Assembly: GCA_040119125.1 (NCBI GenBank)
Contig: JBEDTR010000004.1
Span: 62,001-126,000, forward strand
Length of the DNA stretch: 64,000 nt
Direction of reading: 5' to 3'
From: Pacificitalea sp040119125
GTDB taxonomy: Bacteria > Pseudomonadota > Alphaproteobacteria > Rhodobacterales > Rhodobacteraceae
Positions 7,342 to 15,374 of the stretch are shown in pieces. Under the pieces are notes generated by a model. It was not told where the DNA came from. It saw only the letters and a list, made by a program, of their open reading frames with translations, and searched no databases. Within the stretch, counting starts at the first letter, position 1, and each line of letters begins with the position of its first letter. A program made the translations under genes and the position numbers.

Positions 7342-9591
7342 ATGAGCACGTCAGGCAGAAAAAAGTCCCTCGTCGCCGAGAAGCGCAGCTTTGCGCAGGC
7401 GGCGCGTACGAAGGCACGGCGCAAAAGCGGCGGCACGGGCTCTGGCTCGGGCGGGGGGAAGCGTCCTCGGCGCCGGACACCGGCGCGGCGTCGCGGACCT
7501 TTGGGCTGGATCGCCGCCCTCACACGGTTCCTGATCGGGCTGGTTCTAAGCGTGATCTGGCGTTCGGCAGCGGTCGTCGCGCTGCTGATCGCGGGTGCGG
7601 TGTTCTACTTTTACACCCAAATCCCCGACATGGCGGAATTGATCGACGGACGCACCAAGGGGTCGGTCACGCTGCTGGATCGTAACGGCGATGTCTTTGC
7701 ATGGCGCGGCCAGCAATTCGGCGGCATCGTGGATGCCGACAATCTGTCGAGCAATCTGCGCAATGCGGTGGTCGCGACCGAGGACCGGCGATTCTACCAG
7801 CATTTCGGTGTCAGCCCGCGCGGCGTTGCATCGGCGATTCGCATCAACATGCGCGAGGGGCGCGGTCCGTTCGAAGGGCATGGCGGCTCCACCGTCACCC
7901 AACAGACCGCAAAACTGCTCTGCCTCGGCGTGCCGTTCGAGCAGGGCGGCGGGATGACGGAGGCCCAATATGAGGCCGAGTGCCGCCGCACGACGATCTG
8001 GCGCAAGGTCAAGGAGGCCATCTACGCGATGGCGCTGGAGACCAAGTTCTCCAAGCAGGAAATTCTGACCATCTATCTGAACCGTGCCTATATGGGCGGT
8101 TCCGCCCGTGGCGCGGAGGCTGCCGCGCAACGGTATTTCGGGGTATCCGCCGCCGATCTGAACGTCGCGCAATCCGCGATGCTTGCCGGTCTTCTGGTTG
8201 CGCCGACGACCTATGCGCCGACCAACAACCTTGCCCGATCCCAAGCCCGCGCCGCGACCGTGCTGAAGCTGATGGACGATCAGGATTTCATCACTCCCGA
8301 TCAACGGCAGGCGGCGCTGGAACGTCCCGCGACGCTGTCCGAGGCTGCCGCCGCACAGGCGGGGGGCTATTTCGCGGACTGGGTGATGGATGTGGGACCG
8401 GATTTCCTGACCACCAATACCACCGAAGATGTCGTGCTGCGCACCACGCTGGACCAGCGGCTGCAACGGGCGGCAGAAGGCGCGATGGAGCAGATCTTTG
8501 CAGAGAAGGTGCGCGACGGGTCGACGGCGCAGGCGGCAATCGTGGTGATGTCTGCGGATGGCGCTGTCCGGGCGATGGTCGGCGGGCGTGAAACCAAAGT
8601 GTCGGGCGCGTTCAACCGCGCCGCGATGGCCAAGCGTCAGACCGGCTCCGCGTTCAAGCCATTCGTCTATGCCGCCGCGCTGGATCTGGGTTTTTCGCCT
8701 AACGCGACGGTGGTGGATGAGCCCTATACGATCAATGTGCCGGGCTCCGGCCCCTATTCGCCGGAAAACTACGACCGGCGATACCATGGCCGCGTGACCC
8801 TGACCGAAGCGCTCAAAGACAGCCTCAACATCCCCGCCGTGAAAGTGTCGGAAGAGGCGGGGCGCGAAGCCGTTCGCCGCATCGCCGCCGATTTCGGTTT
8901 GGACAGCGACCTTGCCGCCGGGCCGGCGCTGGCGCTTGGCGCGTCCGAATCGACGCTGGTCGATATGACGGGGGCTTATGCGGGGATCCTTAATGGCGGT
9001 CGCGCTGTGGCGCCCTACGGGCTGACCGAGCTGCGCATTCAGGGCGAGGGCGAGACCCTGATGAACCAAGAAAACGGCTATGGGGAGCGGGTGATTTCCG
9101 AAACCGCCGCCAAGGAACTGGTCTACATGATGTCGCGTGTCATTCAGGACGGCACCGGCGCGCGCGCCAAACTGGATCGCCCGGCAGCGGGCAAGACCGG
9201 CACCACATCCGCCGCGCGGGATGCGTGGTTCGTGGGCTTCACTGCCGATTATGTTGCCGGCGTCTGGATGGGGTATGACGATAACACGCCCCTCACCGGC
9301 GTCACGGGGGGCGGTCTGCCTGCCGAGATTTGGCGCGAGACGATGTTGCGCGTGCATGAAGGCATCGAGCCTAAGGAACTGCCGATGATCGTGCCCGAAC
9401 CTGTGCAGCAACAAGCGGTGCAGGAACCGGAGCCGGAACAGATGACCGACGCCCAGCGGCAGCTTGAGCGCGAATTGCAGCAGCAGGCCGAACAGCAACA
9501 GCAACGCCAGCAGCGTCAACCGCAGCAGCGGGAGGCGGATCCGGTTGAGCGCATCCTGCGCGGCGTGTTGAACGACATCTTCGGGCGCTGA
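7342..9591 (+). CDS. Bifunctional class A penicillin-binding protein (PBP1A/1B type)
   Basis: A 749-residue enzyme that polymerises glycan strands and cross-links peptidoglycan. A basic cytoplasmic N-terminus (about 60 residues, rich in Arg/Lys/Gly) precedes a membrane anchor at about 65-90. The GT51 transglycosylase domain has the catalytic Glu147 in EDRRFYQHFGV and the GGSTVTQQ motif. The transpeptidase domain has Ser436-x-x-Lys439 (GSAFKPF), SLN at 494-496 and KTG at 618-620. The last 75 residues form a Gln/Glu/Arg-rich tail of low complexity. No strong RBS is seen before the ATG. A single gene without neighbours of related function. Confidence 0.95.
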   Translation: MSTSGRKKSLVAEKRSFAQAARTKARRKSGGTGSGSGGGKRPRRRTPARRRGPLGWIAALTRFLIGLVLSVIWRSAAVVALLIAGAVFYFYTQIPDMAELIDGRTKGSVTLLDRNGDVFAWRGQQFGGIVDADNLSSNLRNAVVATEDRRFYQHFGVSPRGVASAIRINMREGRGPFEGHGGSTVTQQTAKLLCLGVPFEQGGGMTEAQYEAECRRTTIWRKVKEAIYAMALETKFSKQEILTIYLNRAYMGGSARGAEAAAQRYFGVSAADLNVAQSAMLAGLLVAPTTYAPTNNLARSQARAATVLKLMDDQDFITPDQRQAALERPATLSEAAAAQAGGYFADWVMDVGPDFLTTNTTEDVVLRTTLDQRLQRAAEGAMEQIFAEKVRDGSTAQAAIVVMSADGAVRAMVGGRETKVSGAFNRAAMAKRQTGSAFKPFVYAAALDLGFSPNATVVDEPYTINVPGSGPYSPENYDRRYHGRVTLTEALKDSLNIPAVKVSEEAGREAVRRIAADFGLDSDLAAGPALALGASESTLVDMTGAYAGILNGGRAVAPYGLTELRIQGEGETLMNQENGYGERVISETAAKELVYMMSRVIQDGTGARAKLDRPAAGKTGTTSAARDAWFVGFTADYVAGVWMGYDDNTPLTGVTGGGLPAEIWRETMLRVHEGIEPKELPMIVPEPVQQQAVQEPEPEQMTDAQRQLERELQQQAEQQQQRQQRQPQQREADPVERILRGVLNDIFGR

Positions 9592-9844
9592 ACGAACGGG
9601 CCGTCTTGGGGGCTGTCCTGCCGGGCGGCCCCGTTGACGGCCCATCCGCGCTTAGGCCGCGGCTATCGCGGGGCGCGATGGGATGTGTCACGGGGGCGGT
9701 TCGTCCCGGCACACGAGCTCTTCGGCCCACGCAAGGGGCTGCTCCGGCAAGCCACGTTCTCATGCCTCAGCGGCCTGCCAATGACCGGGGCAGGGCGAGT
9801 TGGCTCGGCTGTGCGGCGCGTCGGGGGAATTCGCGCCACCTTAT
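9592..9844. other. Intergenic stretch with an extended stem-loop, no supported gene
   Basis: Short frames here look unlike proteins. A long imperfect stem-loop with outer arms GGGCCGTC (9598-9605) and GACGGCCC (9636-9643), reinforced by inner GGGG/CCCC pairing, follows directly after the penicillin-binding protein gene. It has no T-run, so it may be a 3' end stabiliser or a rho-dependent end rather than an intrinsic terminator. Confidence 0.4.
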
Positions 9845-10201
9845 TTAAATCAGTTTTGGGATCAGCGCCTCAGGCTCTGGCCTTGTGCGGTCGAAATCGA
9901 CAGGCGGGCGGGACATGGGCGGGGTCGCGAGCTTGTATTCAAAAATCCGCTCGCCCGCTTCCTCCCGCGATGTGACGACAAGGCAGCGCACCAGATGCTC
10001 CTTCCCGTCGTAGAGATCCACAATGCCGCCACGCAGAACCGGGGCGCGCTCCGCCTCGACGGCGAAGCCCGTGTCCCAATGGCGTAGCACCGGAATACGG
10101 TTGTCCCCGACATGCAGGCTCAACCGCGCGGCTTTGCGCCGGGCGAGTTTGTGGGCTTCTTCTAAACCACGCCTGACGGCTTCAGGAAGATGATCGTTCA
10201 T
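9845..10201 (-). CDS. Conserved hypothetical protein
   Basis: A 118-residue soluble protein with no recognised domain. The ATG at 10201 was preferred because GGAGG lies six bases upstream; a longer in-frame extension lacks an RBS. The N-terminal third is a helix rich in Arg/Lys/Ala (RRGLEEAHKLARRKAARL), and the rest is predicted beta-strand with HVGDNRIPVLRHW and GGIVDLYDGKEHLVRC. It ends in a proline-rich tail. It resembles short uncharacterised proteins of Rhodobacteraceae. It stands alone and is not in an obvious operon. Confidence 0.7.
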   Translation of the reverse strand: MNDHLPEAVRRGLEEAHKLARRKAARLSLHVGDNRIPVLRHWDTGFAVEAERAPVLRGGIVDLYDGKEHLVRCLVVTSREEAGERIFEYKLATPPMSRPPVDFDRTRPEPEALIPKLI

Positions 10202-10360
10202 TGGGGCCTCCGCACTTATCTGCAGGGTTACCCTTAGCATCCGATCCGTCAAGAAACCGTTTCATGACAGCGATATGGTGGAAATGAATGCCCCTGCTTT
10301 TTAAGGCGCGGGAGGGGCGGCGGCCCTCTGTTGGGGCCGCGTGCCGCCGATCTATCGCAA

Positions 10361-10380
10361 GGGGCGCGCCGTGGCGCCCC
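10361..10380. terminator. GC-rich hairpin without T-run
   Basis: A perfect stem GGGGCGC / GCGCCCC with a six-base loop lies 15 bases downstream of the stop of the following minus-strand gene. No U-tract follows on either strand, so its role as a terminator is uncertain. Confidence 0.35.
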
Positions 10381-10394
10381 CGCGCGATTCGGGG

Positions 10395-10643
10395 TTAGCC
10401 TTGCTTGTCGTCGGATTCAGCGCGGCGCCAGAACAAGACCGGCTTGCCCTTGCTTTTGCGGTGATGCTTCCACATTTCCCACGCGCTGATGCTGCCTGCG
10501 AGGATCAGGGCGGTCGCCGCAACATAATGATCGTGTTCGAGCCGTTCGTTCAGGTGACCGGGATGCGCGAGCGCCGCGCCGCTGGTGGACATAATGGCGG
10601 CGAGGGACAGACCAGTTTGCACGGACAGGGCACGAATTCGCAT
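10395..10643 (-). CDS. Small membrane protein with signal-like N-terminus
   Basis: An 82-residue protein. The start at 10643 follows an AGGAG and gives an N-terminus MRIRALSVQTGLSLAA with signal-peptide character, ending near SGAALA. The mature part begins HPGHLNERLEHDHY, rich in His, and continues with one membrane helix (YVAATALILAGSISAW) and a basic Lys/Arg cytoplasmic tail. It resembles a small family found across Rhodobacteraceae with an AHPGH motif after the signal sequence (possibly DUF6732). The histidines could bind metal, but this is inference only. Confidence 0.65.
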   Translation of the reverse strand: MRIRALSVQTGLSLAAIMSTSGAALAHPGHLNERLEHDHYVAATALILAGSISAWEMWKHHRKSKGKPVLFWRRAESDDKQG

Positions 10644-10840
10644 GATGGGGGGATCTCCTGATTTCGGCACGCCCTCAAGTGGCGGGGCGGCACGCGATCC
10701 GACTATAGGCATCGCCCTTTGTCATGCAATAACACTACGCCTGCCTGTGCGTCTGCGCACGGGCTTTGCGCATTACACAGGCAGTTTCGACGCCCTAGGT
10801 TAAAGAAAAATCGCTTGTTGCGGCAAAGGAAGGAAACCCG

Positions 10841-11815
10841 ATGGGTCAGCTGGTCGAAGGTATCTGGAAAGACGAATGGTATGACACCGCCGCACATGGC
10901 GGGAAGTTCGTACGCTCCACCGCCAAATTCCGCAATTGGGTGACACCGGATGGCGCGCCGGGGCCGGACGGCGCGGGCGGATTCGCGGCCGAGCGGGACC
11001 GCTATCACCTCTATGTTTCCTATGCGTGCCCTTGGGCGCACCGGGCGCTGATTTTCCGTGCGTTGAAGGGTCTGGACGATGTCATCCCCGTCTCCGTCGT
11101 GCATCCCGAGATGCTGTCGGAAGGATGGGAATTCCGCACCGATTGGCCGGGCACCACCGGAGACCAGCTGTTTGGCCTGCCCTACCTCCGCGACATCTAC
11201 CTGAAGGATGAGCCAGAGATGTCTGGCCGCGTGACCGTTCCCTTGTTGTGGGACAAGAAGACCGGGCAGGTCGTGTCAAACGAAAGCTCCGAGATCATCC
11301 GTATGTTCAATTCGGCTTTCGACGGGCTGACCGGCAACGACGATGACTATTGGCCCGAAGACCTGCGAGAGGCGATCGCCCCGGTGAACGATCGGATTTA
11401 CCATGAGGTCAATAACGGGGTCTACAAGGCCGGGTTCGCCACCTCGCAGGAGCCATATGACGCCGCGGTGACGACCCTGTTCGAGGCGCTGGATTGGCTG
11501 GATGACAGGCTGGGTTCCAACCGGTACCTGATGGGCGACCGGATCACAGAAGCCGACTGGCGGCTGATCACCACGCTGTTCCGCTTCGACCCCGTGTATC
11601 ACCTGCATTTCAAGTGCAACAAGCGGCGGCTGATCGATTATCCGAACCTATGGCCCTATGCGCGTGAGCTCTATCAATGGCCCGGCGTCGCGGACACAGT
11701 GCGGTTCGACCATTTCGTTCGGCACTACCACTACAGCCATGACACCATCAATCCACACCGGATCATTCCGATCAATCCGGATCTGGACTGGACCGCGCCG
11801 CACGGGCGGGGCTGA
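10841..11815 (+). CDS. yqjG: Glutathionyl-hydroquinone reductase (GST xi class)
   Basis: A 324-residue cytosolic enzyme that removes glutathione from glutathionyl-hydroquinones. The family's long N-terminal segment (GKFVRSTAKFRNWVT) precedes a thioredoxin-like domain with the nucleophilic Cys63 in SYACPWAHRAL. The ECM4/YqjG markers VVHPEM, GWEF and the helical C-terminal domain ending PINPDLDW are present. Strong RBS AAGGAAGG lies before the ATG. Length is typical. It is a single-gene unit converging on the receiver gene that follows on the other strand. Confidence 0.93.
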   Translation: MGQLVEGIWKDEWYDTAAHGGKFVRSTAKFRNWVTPDGAPGPDGAGGFAAERDRYHLYVSYACPWAHRALIFRALKGLDDVIPVSVVHPEMLSEGWEFRTDWPGTTGDQLFGLPYLRDIYLKDEPEMSGRVTVPLLWDKKTGQVVSNESSEIIRMFNSAFDGLTGNDDDYWPEDLREAIAPVNDRIYHEVNNGVYKAGFATSQEPYDAAVTTLFEALDWLDDRLGSNRYLMGDRITEADWRLITTLFRFDPVYHLHFKCNKRRLIDYPNLWPYARELYQWPGVADTVRFDHFVRHYHYSHDTINPHRIIPINPDLDWTAPHGRG

Positions 11816-11836
11816 GGCAGGGCGGATGGCGGGCGG

Positions 11837-12238
11837 TCAATGCGTGGACGTGTCCGCGCTGCGTGTGCCGCTTGGCTGTCCGCCACTGGCGTAATGCACC
11901 ACCATCGCCGCGATATCCTCGGGGCGGCTGGCGGAGCTGAGAAAGCCACGAGCATTGGACGCGTGCTGAAAAATCGATCCGTCGGCGAAATAGGTCGAGT
12001 TGGTGACGAACATCACCTGTGCCTTCGGTTGGCGGTAGGCGATGAAATCAGCCAAGGCGAGCGCATTGCCGCGCTCAAGCAGCAGATCCAGCACGATAGC
12101 ATCGAAATCATGCTGCTCCAGATGCATCATGGCGCGGTCTTCGGACATCGCGAGAGATACTTCGGCACCCTGGCTTTCGAGATGGGTCTGCCAGGTCTTG
12201 CCGAGGTCTCCTTCGCTTTCAACGATGAGGACTTTCAT
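11837..12238 (-). CDS. Degenerate response-regulator receiver protein
   Basis: A 133-residue single-domain CheY-like protein with no output domain. The ATG at 12238 is chosen over an in-frame TTG one codon earlier. The phosphoacceptor is probably Asp51 (DAIVLDLL) and Thr79 fills the switch position. The usual acidic pair is altered to ESE (residues 7-9). The normally invariant Lys before beta-5 is missing: the segment reads GFLSSA, with Ser102 where Lys is expected. It may therefore be an atypical or phosphorylation-independent receiver. A perfect CtrA-type box lies 69 bases upstream. Convergent with yqjG. Confidence 0.8.
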   Translation of the reverse strand: MKVLIVESEGDLGKTWQTHLESQGAEVSLAMSEDRAMMHLEQHDFDAIVLDLLLERGNALALADFIAYRQPKAQVMFVTNSTYFADGSIFQHASNARGFLSSASRPEDIAAMVVHYASGGQPSGTRSADTSTH

Positions 12239-12590
12239 CAAATGAGAACTTTCATGACGTGTGCAGCCCGGAACGGGCGCTATTAGCGTTTGTCTGCACT
12301 CAATTCGTTAACAACGTCTTAAGATTAACAAAAGATTTTGTGCATCCCGGCGTCGTGATGCAAGCGTTATGGGAACTGCTGACAGGCTGCGCTTGATTGC
12401 CCGCCTGTTCGCCCGCCGGTCTGGGTGTCCGAAGTCCGGCTCCTATCTGCCCGCGATGCGCAGGACTGCGCCATGTCCGGCTGCACGGGTCGGGGCGCAC
12501 TTGTCGGGGCGTCACGGGCTGCTAGGGTCCAGCTTCGCGTTCGGTCGAAATCGGCTTGCGCAATATTCCTGTTCAGGTCCGGAGACCGAT
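12239..12590. other. Divergent intergenic region, receiver gene / lytic transglycosylase
   Basis: About 350 bases with no supported gene. It contains an AT-rich core at 12301-12345, unusual for this genome, that includes the CtrA-type box and an additional TTAAC at 12325-12329. The half next to the transglycosylase is GC-rich; frames extending into it upstream of the chosen start lack conserved residues. Confidence 0.6.
12307..12322 (-). promoter_or_regulatory. Candidate CtrA binding box
   Basis: On the minus strand the sequence reads TTAA-GACGTTG-TTAAC, an exact match to the established CtrA consensus TTAA-N7-TTAAC. It lies in an AT-rich patch 69-84 bases upstream of the receiver-protein start, the usual distance for control of that gene. 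Match and position are seen; binding is inferred. Confidence 0.6.
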
Positions 12591-13799
12591 ATGTCGATCC
12601 GCTTTCTCGCCCCCGCGCTTCTCACGCTTGCGCTGTCTTTCCCCGCGCCGTCCACCGCTCAAGCGCAGGGCCAGCCGCAGCCGCTGATTGCCTGCGGTGG
12701 CGATTTTGGCAGTTTCACGGCCCGGATGAAACAGGCCGCCGTCGCGCGGGGGCGGTCCCAGCAGGCGGCTGACAGGTTCTTTGCCAATGTGCGGCAGGAT
12801 CCGGCGGTTTTGCGAGCGGACCGCTCCCAAGGCGTGTTCAAGATGGAGTTTCTGGATTTCTCCCGCCGTGTGATCTCGCAAAACCGGATGGTGAACGGGC
12901 AGCGCAACCGTGATCGCTATGCCTCGATCTTTCAGCGGGCGGAGCAGCAATATGGTGTTCCCGCAGGGGTGCTGCTGGCGTTCTGGGCGCTGGAGACGGA
13001 TTACGGCGCGGTGCAGGGCGACTTCAACACGCTTAACGCGCTGATGACGCTGAGCCATGATTGCCGCCGTCCGGGCCTGTTCCAGCCGCAGGTGGTCGCG
13101 GCGCTGGAGCTGTTCGAGCGGGGTGATTTTGACCCGGCCCGCACCCAAGGCGCGTGGGCCGGGGAGGTCGGCATGGTTCAGATGCTCCCCGAGGACATTC
13201 TGCGCAACGGAGTGGATGGCGACGGCGATGGGCATGTCGATCTGAAAGGCTCTCCGCCCGATGCGCTGATGTCGGGCGCAAAGATGTTGCAAGGCTTGGG
13301 CTGGCGCGCGGGGGAGCCGTGGCTGCAGGAAGTGACCCTGCCTGCAAGCTTGGACTGGACATTGAGCGGACTGGACCAGACGCGCCCGGTATCCGACTGG
13401 CAGCGGCTGGGCGTGCAGGGCCGCAACGGCGCGCTGGCGGGCGGGCTACAGGCATCGCTGCTGTTGCCACAGGGGCGAAACGGTCCGGCTTTCCTCGCCT
13501 ATCCAAATTTCAGCGTGCTGTTCGAGTGGAATCAGAGCTTCGTCTACGTCACCACCGCAGGCTATTTTGCGACCCGCCTAAGCGGCGCGCCGGTCTATGC
13601 CGCCGGCAATCCGGACCCGGGGCTGAGCCCCGCGCAGATGGAGCAGTTGCAGCGCAAACTGGTGGCGCGTGGGCATGACGTGGGCGGCGTTGACGGCATT
13701 CTGGGCGAAAAAACCCGCGAGGCGGTGCAGCGCGAACAGATCCGGCTGGGCCTGCCCGCAGATGCATGGCCGACACCTGACTTGCTAGGCCGGCTTTGA
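12591..13799 (+). CDS. Lytic murein transglycosylase (MltB type) with peptidoglycan-binding domain
   Basis: A 402-residue exported enzyme that cleaves the glycan strand to form 1,6-anhydro-muramyl products. The start at 12591 follows CCGGAG and gives a signal peptide MSIRFLAPALLTLALS ending near AQAQG; a longer upstream frame lacks these features. The SLT_2 domain covers about 30-320, with the catalytic Glu in FWALETDYG and the GEVGMVQMLPEDI segment. A PG_binding_1 domain (LQRKLVARGHDVGGVDGILG) ends the protein. No lipobox is present, so it is probably periplasmic rather than a lipoprotein. Confidence 0.92.
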   Translation: MSIRFLAPALLTLALSFPAPSTAQAQGQPQPLIACGGDFGSFTARMKQAAVARGRSQQAADRFFANVRQDPAVLRADRSQGVFKMEFLDFSRRVISQNRMVNGQRNRDRYASIFQRAEQQYGVPAGVLLAFWALETDYGAVQGDFNTLNALMTLSHDCRRPGLFQPQVVAALELFERGDFDPARTQGAWAGEVGMVQMLPEDILRNGVDGDGDGHVDLKGSPPDALMSGAKMLQGLGWRAGEPWLQEVTLPASLDWTLSGLDQTRPVSDWQRLGVQGRNGALAGGLQASLLLPQGRNGPAFLAYPNFSVLFEWNQSFVYVTTAGYFATRLSGAPVYAAGNPDPGLSPAQMEQLQRKLVARGHDVGGVDGILGEKTREAVQREQIRLGLPADAWPTPDLLGRL

Positions 13800-13811
13800 C
13801 GGCAAGGGCGC

Positions 13812-13835
13812 AGGGCGCGGTTGGAAACGCGCCCT
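13812..13835. terminator. Hairpin between convergent genes
   Basis: A perfect 8-bp stem AGGGCGCG / CGCGCCCT with an eight-base loop. It overlaps the stop codon of holA and lies 12 bases after the transglycosylase stop. There is no T-run on either side. Confidence 0.4.
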
Positions 13836-14856
13836 AGCGGCTCATCATCGACAGGCGGATCAGCGCGCGTTCCACCACCGCCATCTGCGGTGCCGTCTGC
13901 CCAGCGGAGCGCAGCGACAGATCAGTGTCGGTTAACAGCGCCAGTGCATCTTCCAACCGGCGCGCGCCCCAGTTCTGCGCCTGCCGGATCATCCGGTCAC
14001 GGCGCGGTCCCCAGATTGGCGGGCGGGCGGTGGCGATGCCCGCCGCCGGGCCACCGGGATGGGATGCCGCTGTGTGCAGCGCGCGGAAATGCCGGGTGGC
14101 GGTGATGCAGATGCTGACGGGGTTCACGCCTTGCCCGCCAAGTCGGGTCATCAGCGCGCCGATCTCTCCGGCATGGGCCTCGGCCACCGCATGCAGCATA
14201 TCATCCAGTTCGGCCTCGACCGTGGCGGGGGCCATCGCGGCAACCTCGGCGCTAATCAGCGGGCTGGCATCGCCGATCTTGTAAAGGCCGAGCTTCTCGA
14301 CTGTCTGGCGAAAATCGCCGGGGTCGAGCGCGCGCGCCAATGCGGTCAGGTCATCCATCGCGGCGCGGTCAACCTCGCCCACCCCGGCGCGGCGCAGCTC
14401 GGCTTCGATCTCGGCCCGGCCCGGAGGATCGTCATAGATCGCCGCCGCCAGCGCATTGGGATGTTTCTCGAACAGCTTGCGCAGCTTGGACGTGGCTTTC
14501 AGCGCGCCGGCACTTAACACCATGACCGCGTCGCCCGGTTTCCATTCGGCAAGCGCCGTTTCGACCGCGCCGGTGGTGGCATCCGTGGCGTCTTCGACGA
14601 AGACGCCGCGCTGACCGGGGAAAAATCCCACAGCCTTCACCGCATCCAGCAGCCCGGCGGGATCCTTGCGCAGCTCGGAGCCGGTCATCCGGGCAAGGCG
14701 CATGTCCTCCTCGGCCTTCGGTCCCAGCAGGTTCGCCAGCAGATCCTGCCGCTTCAACGCCACGCGCATCGCGTCCTGACCATAAAACAGCACGCCCGCC
14801 CGGTTTGGATCCGGTCGCGCGACGAATCCGCCAAGTTCGCGGGTCGACAGTTTCAC
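13834..14856 (-). CDS. holA: DNA polymerase III subunit delta
   Basis: A 340-residue clamp-loader subunit that opens the beta sliding clamp. Marks of the family include the N-terminal FYGQDAMRVALKRQDLLANL segment, the VMVLSAGALKATSKLRKLFE region and the C-terminal collar domain (RMIRQAQNWGARRLEDAL, LLTDTDLSLRSAG). GTG is the start, overlapping the lptE stop (GTGA). The order leuS-lptE-holA is widely conserved in proteobacteria and supports the call. Confidence 0.92.
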   Translation of the reverse strand: MKLSTRELGGFVARPDPNRAGVLFYGQDAMRVALKRQDLLANLLGPKAEEDMRLARMTGSELRKDPAGLLDAVKAVGFFPGQRGVFVEDATDATTGAVETALAEWKPGDAVMVLSAGALKATSKLRKLFEKHPNALAAAIYDDPPGRAEIEAELRRAGVGEVDRAAMDDLTALARALDPGDFRQTVEKLGLYKIGDASPLISAEVAAMAPATVEAELDDMLHAVAEAHAGEIGALMTRLGGQGVNPVSICITATRHFRALHTAASHPGGPAAGIATARPPIWGPRRDRMIRQAQNWGARRLEDALALLTDTDLSLRSAGQTAPQMAVVERALIRLSMMSR

Positions 14857-15374
14857 GGCAGCCAGCGATCCGCGGTGCCCAGCAGGCGGGTGACCATCTC
14901 ATCCGCCAGCGCGCGTGCCAGCCGTTCTTCGGCGTCCACCTCTGCGGCGCGGGTGGAGACGGTGCTGCCGGTGGTGGAATAGGCAGTGAAGTTCGACAGC
15001 GTGCCACGGGTCAGAACCGTCTGTGTCGCTTGCTCGACCACGGAATAGGTCAGCTGCCCGGCAATATGATAGCGCTGGGTGACCTGATCGGCGGTGATGG
15101 CGACGCCATCCTCGGATGTGGATAGCGCGTAGCGAAGCGCATAGGGCGCGGAGAGGTTGCGGCCCAGCCGATCCTCCAACTGCGCGACAAAAGCGTACTC
15201 CGCCCGGTTATCCGGCGCATCTGCGACGATCTGGTTGCGCAGGCGGGTGCCAACCCCGTTCGGCCCATAGGCGGGGCTGAAGCCACAAGCCGCAAGCACC
15301 GCCGTTCCCGCCATCGCGCCGATCCCGATAAGGACAGCGCGACGGGTGGGTTTTGCACTTTTAGACAACGACAT
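14853..15374 (-). CDS. lptE: LPS-assembly lipoprotein LptE
   Basis: A 173-residue outer-membrane lipoprotein that plugs the LptD barrel and helps insert lipopolysaccharide. A basic N-terminus precedes a hydrophobic segment and the lipobox LAAC; the mature protein begins CGFSPAYG, typical of alphaproteobacterial LptE. It overlaps leuS by 14 bases upstream and holA by 4 downstream, so all three are translationally coupled. Other Lpt genes are at 41.9-43.9 kb. Confidence 0.92.
   Translation of the reverse strand: MSLSKSAKPTRRAVLIGIGAMAGTAVLAACGFSPAYGPNGVGTRLRNQIVADAPDNRAEYAFVAQLEDRLGRNLSAPYALRYALSTSEDGVAITADQVTQRYHIAGQLTYSVVEQATQTVLTRGTLSNFTAYSTTGSTVSTRAAEVDAEERLARALADEMVTRLLGTADRWLP

Noticed and set aside
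7546..9645. 699-residue minus-strand frame over the penicillin-binding protein
   Set aside because: Antisense to a protein with all catalytic motifs intact.
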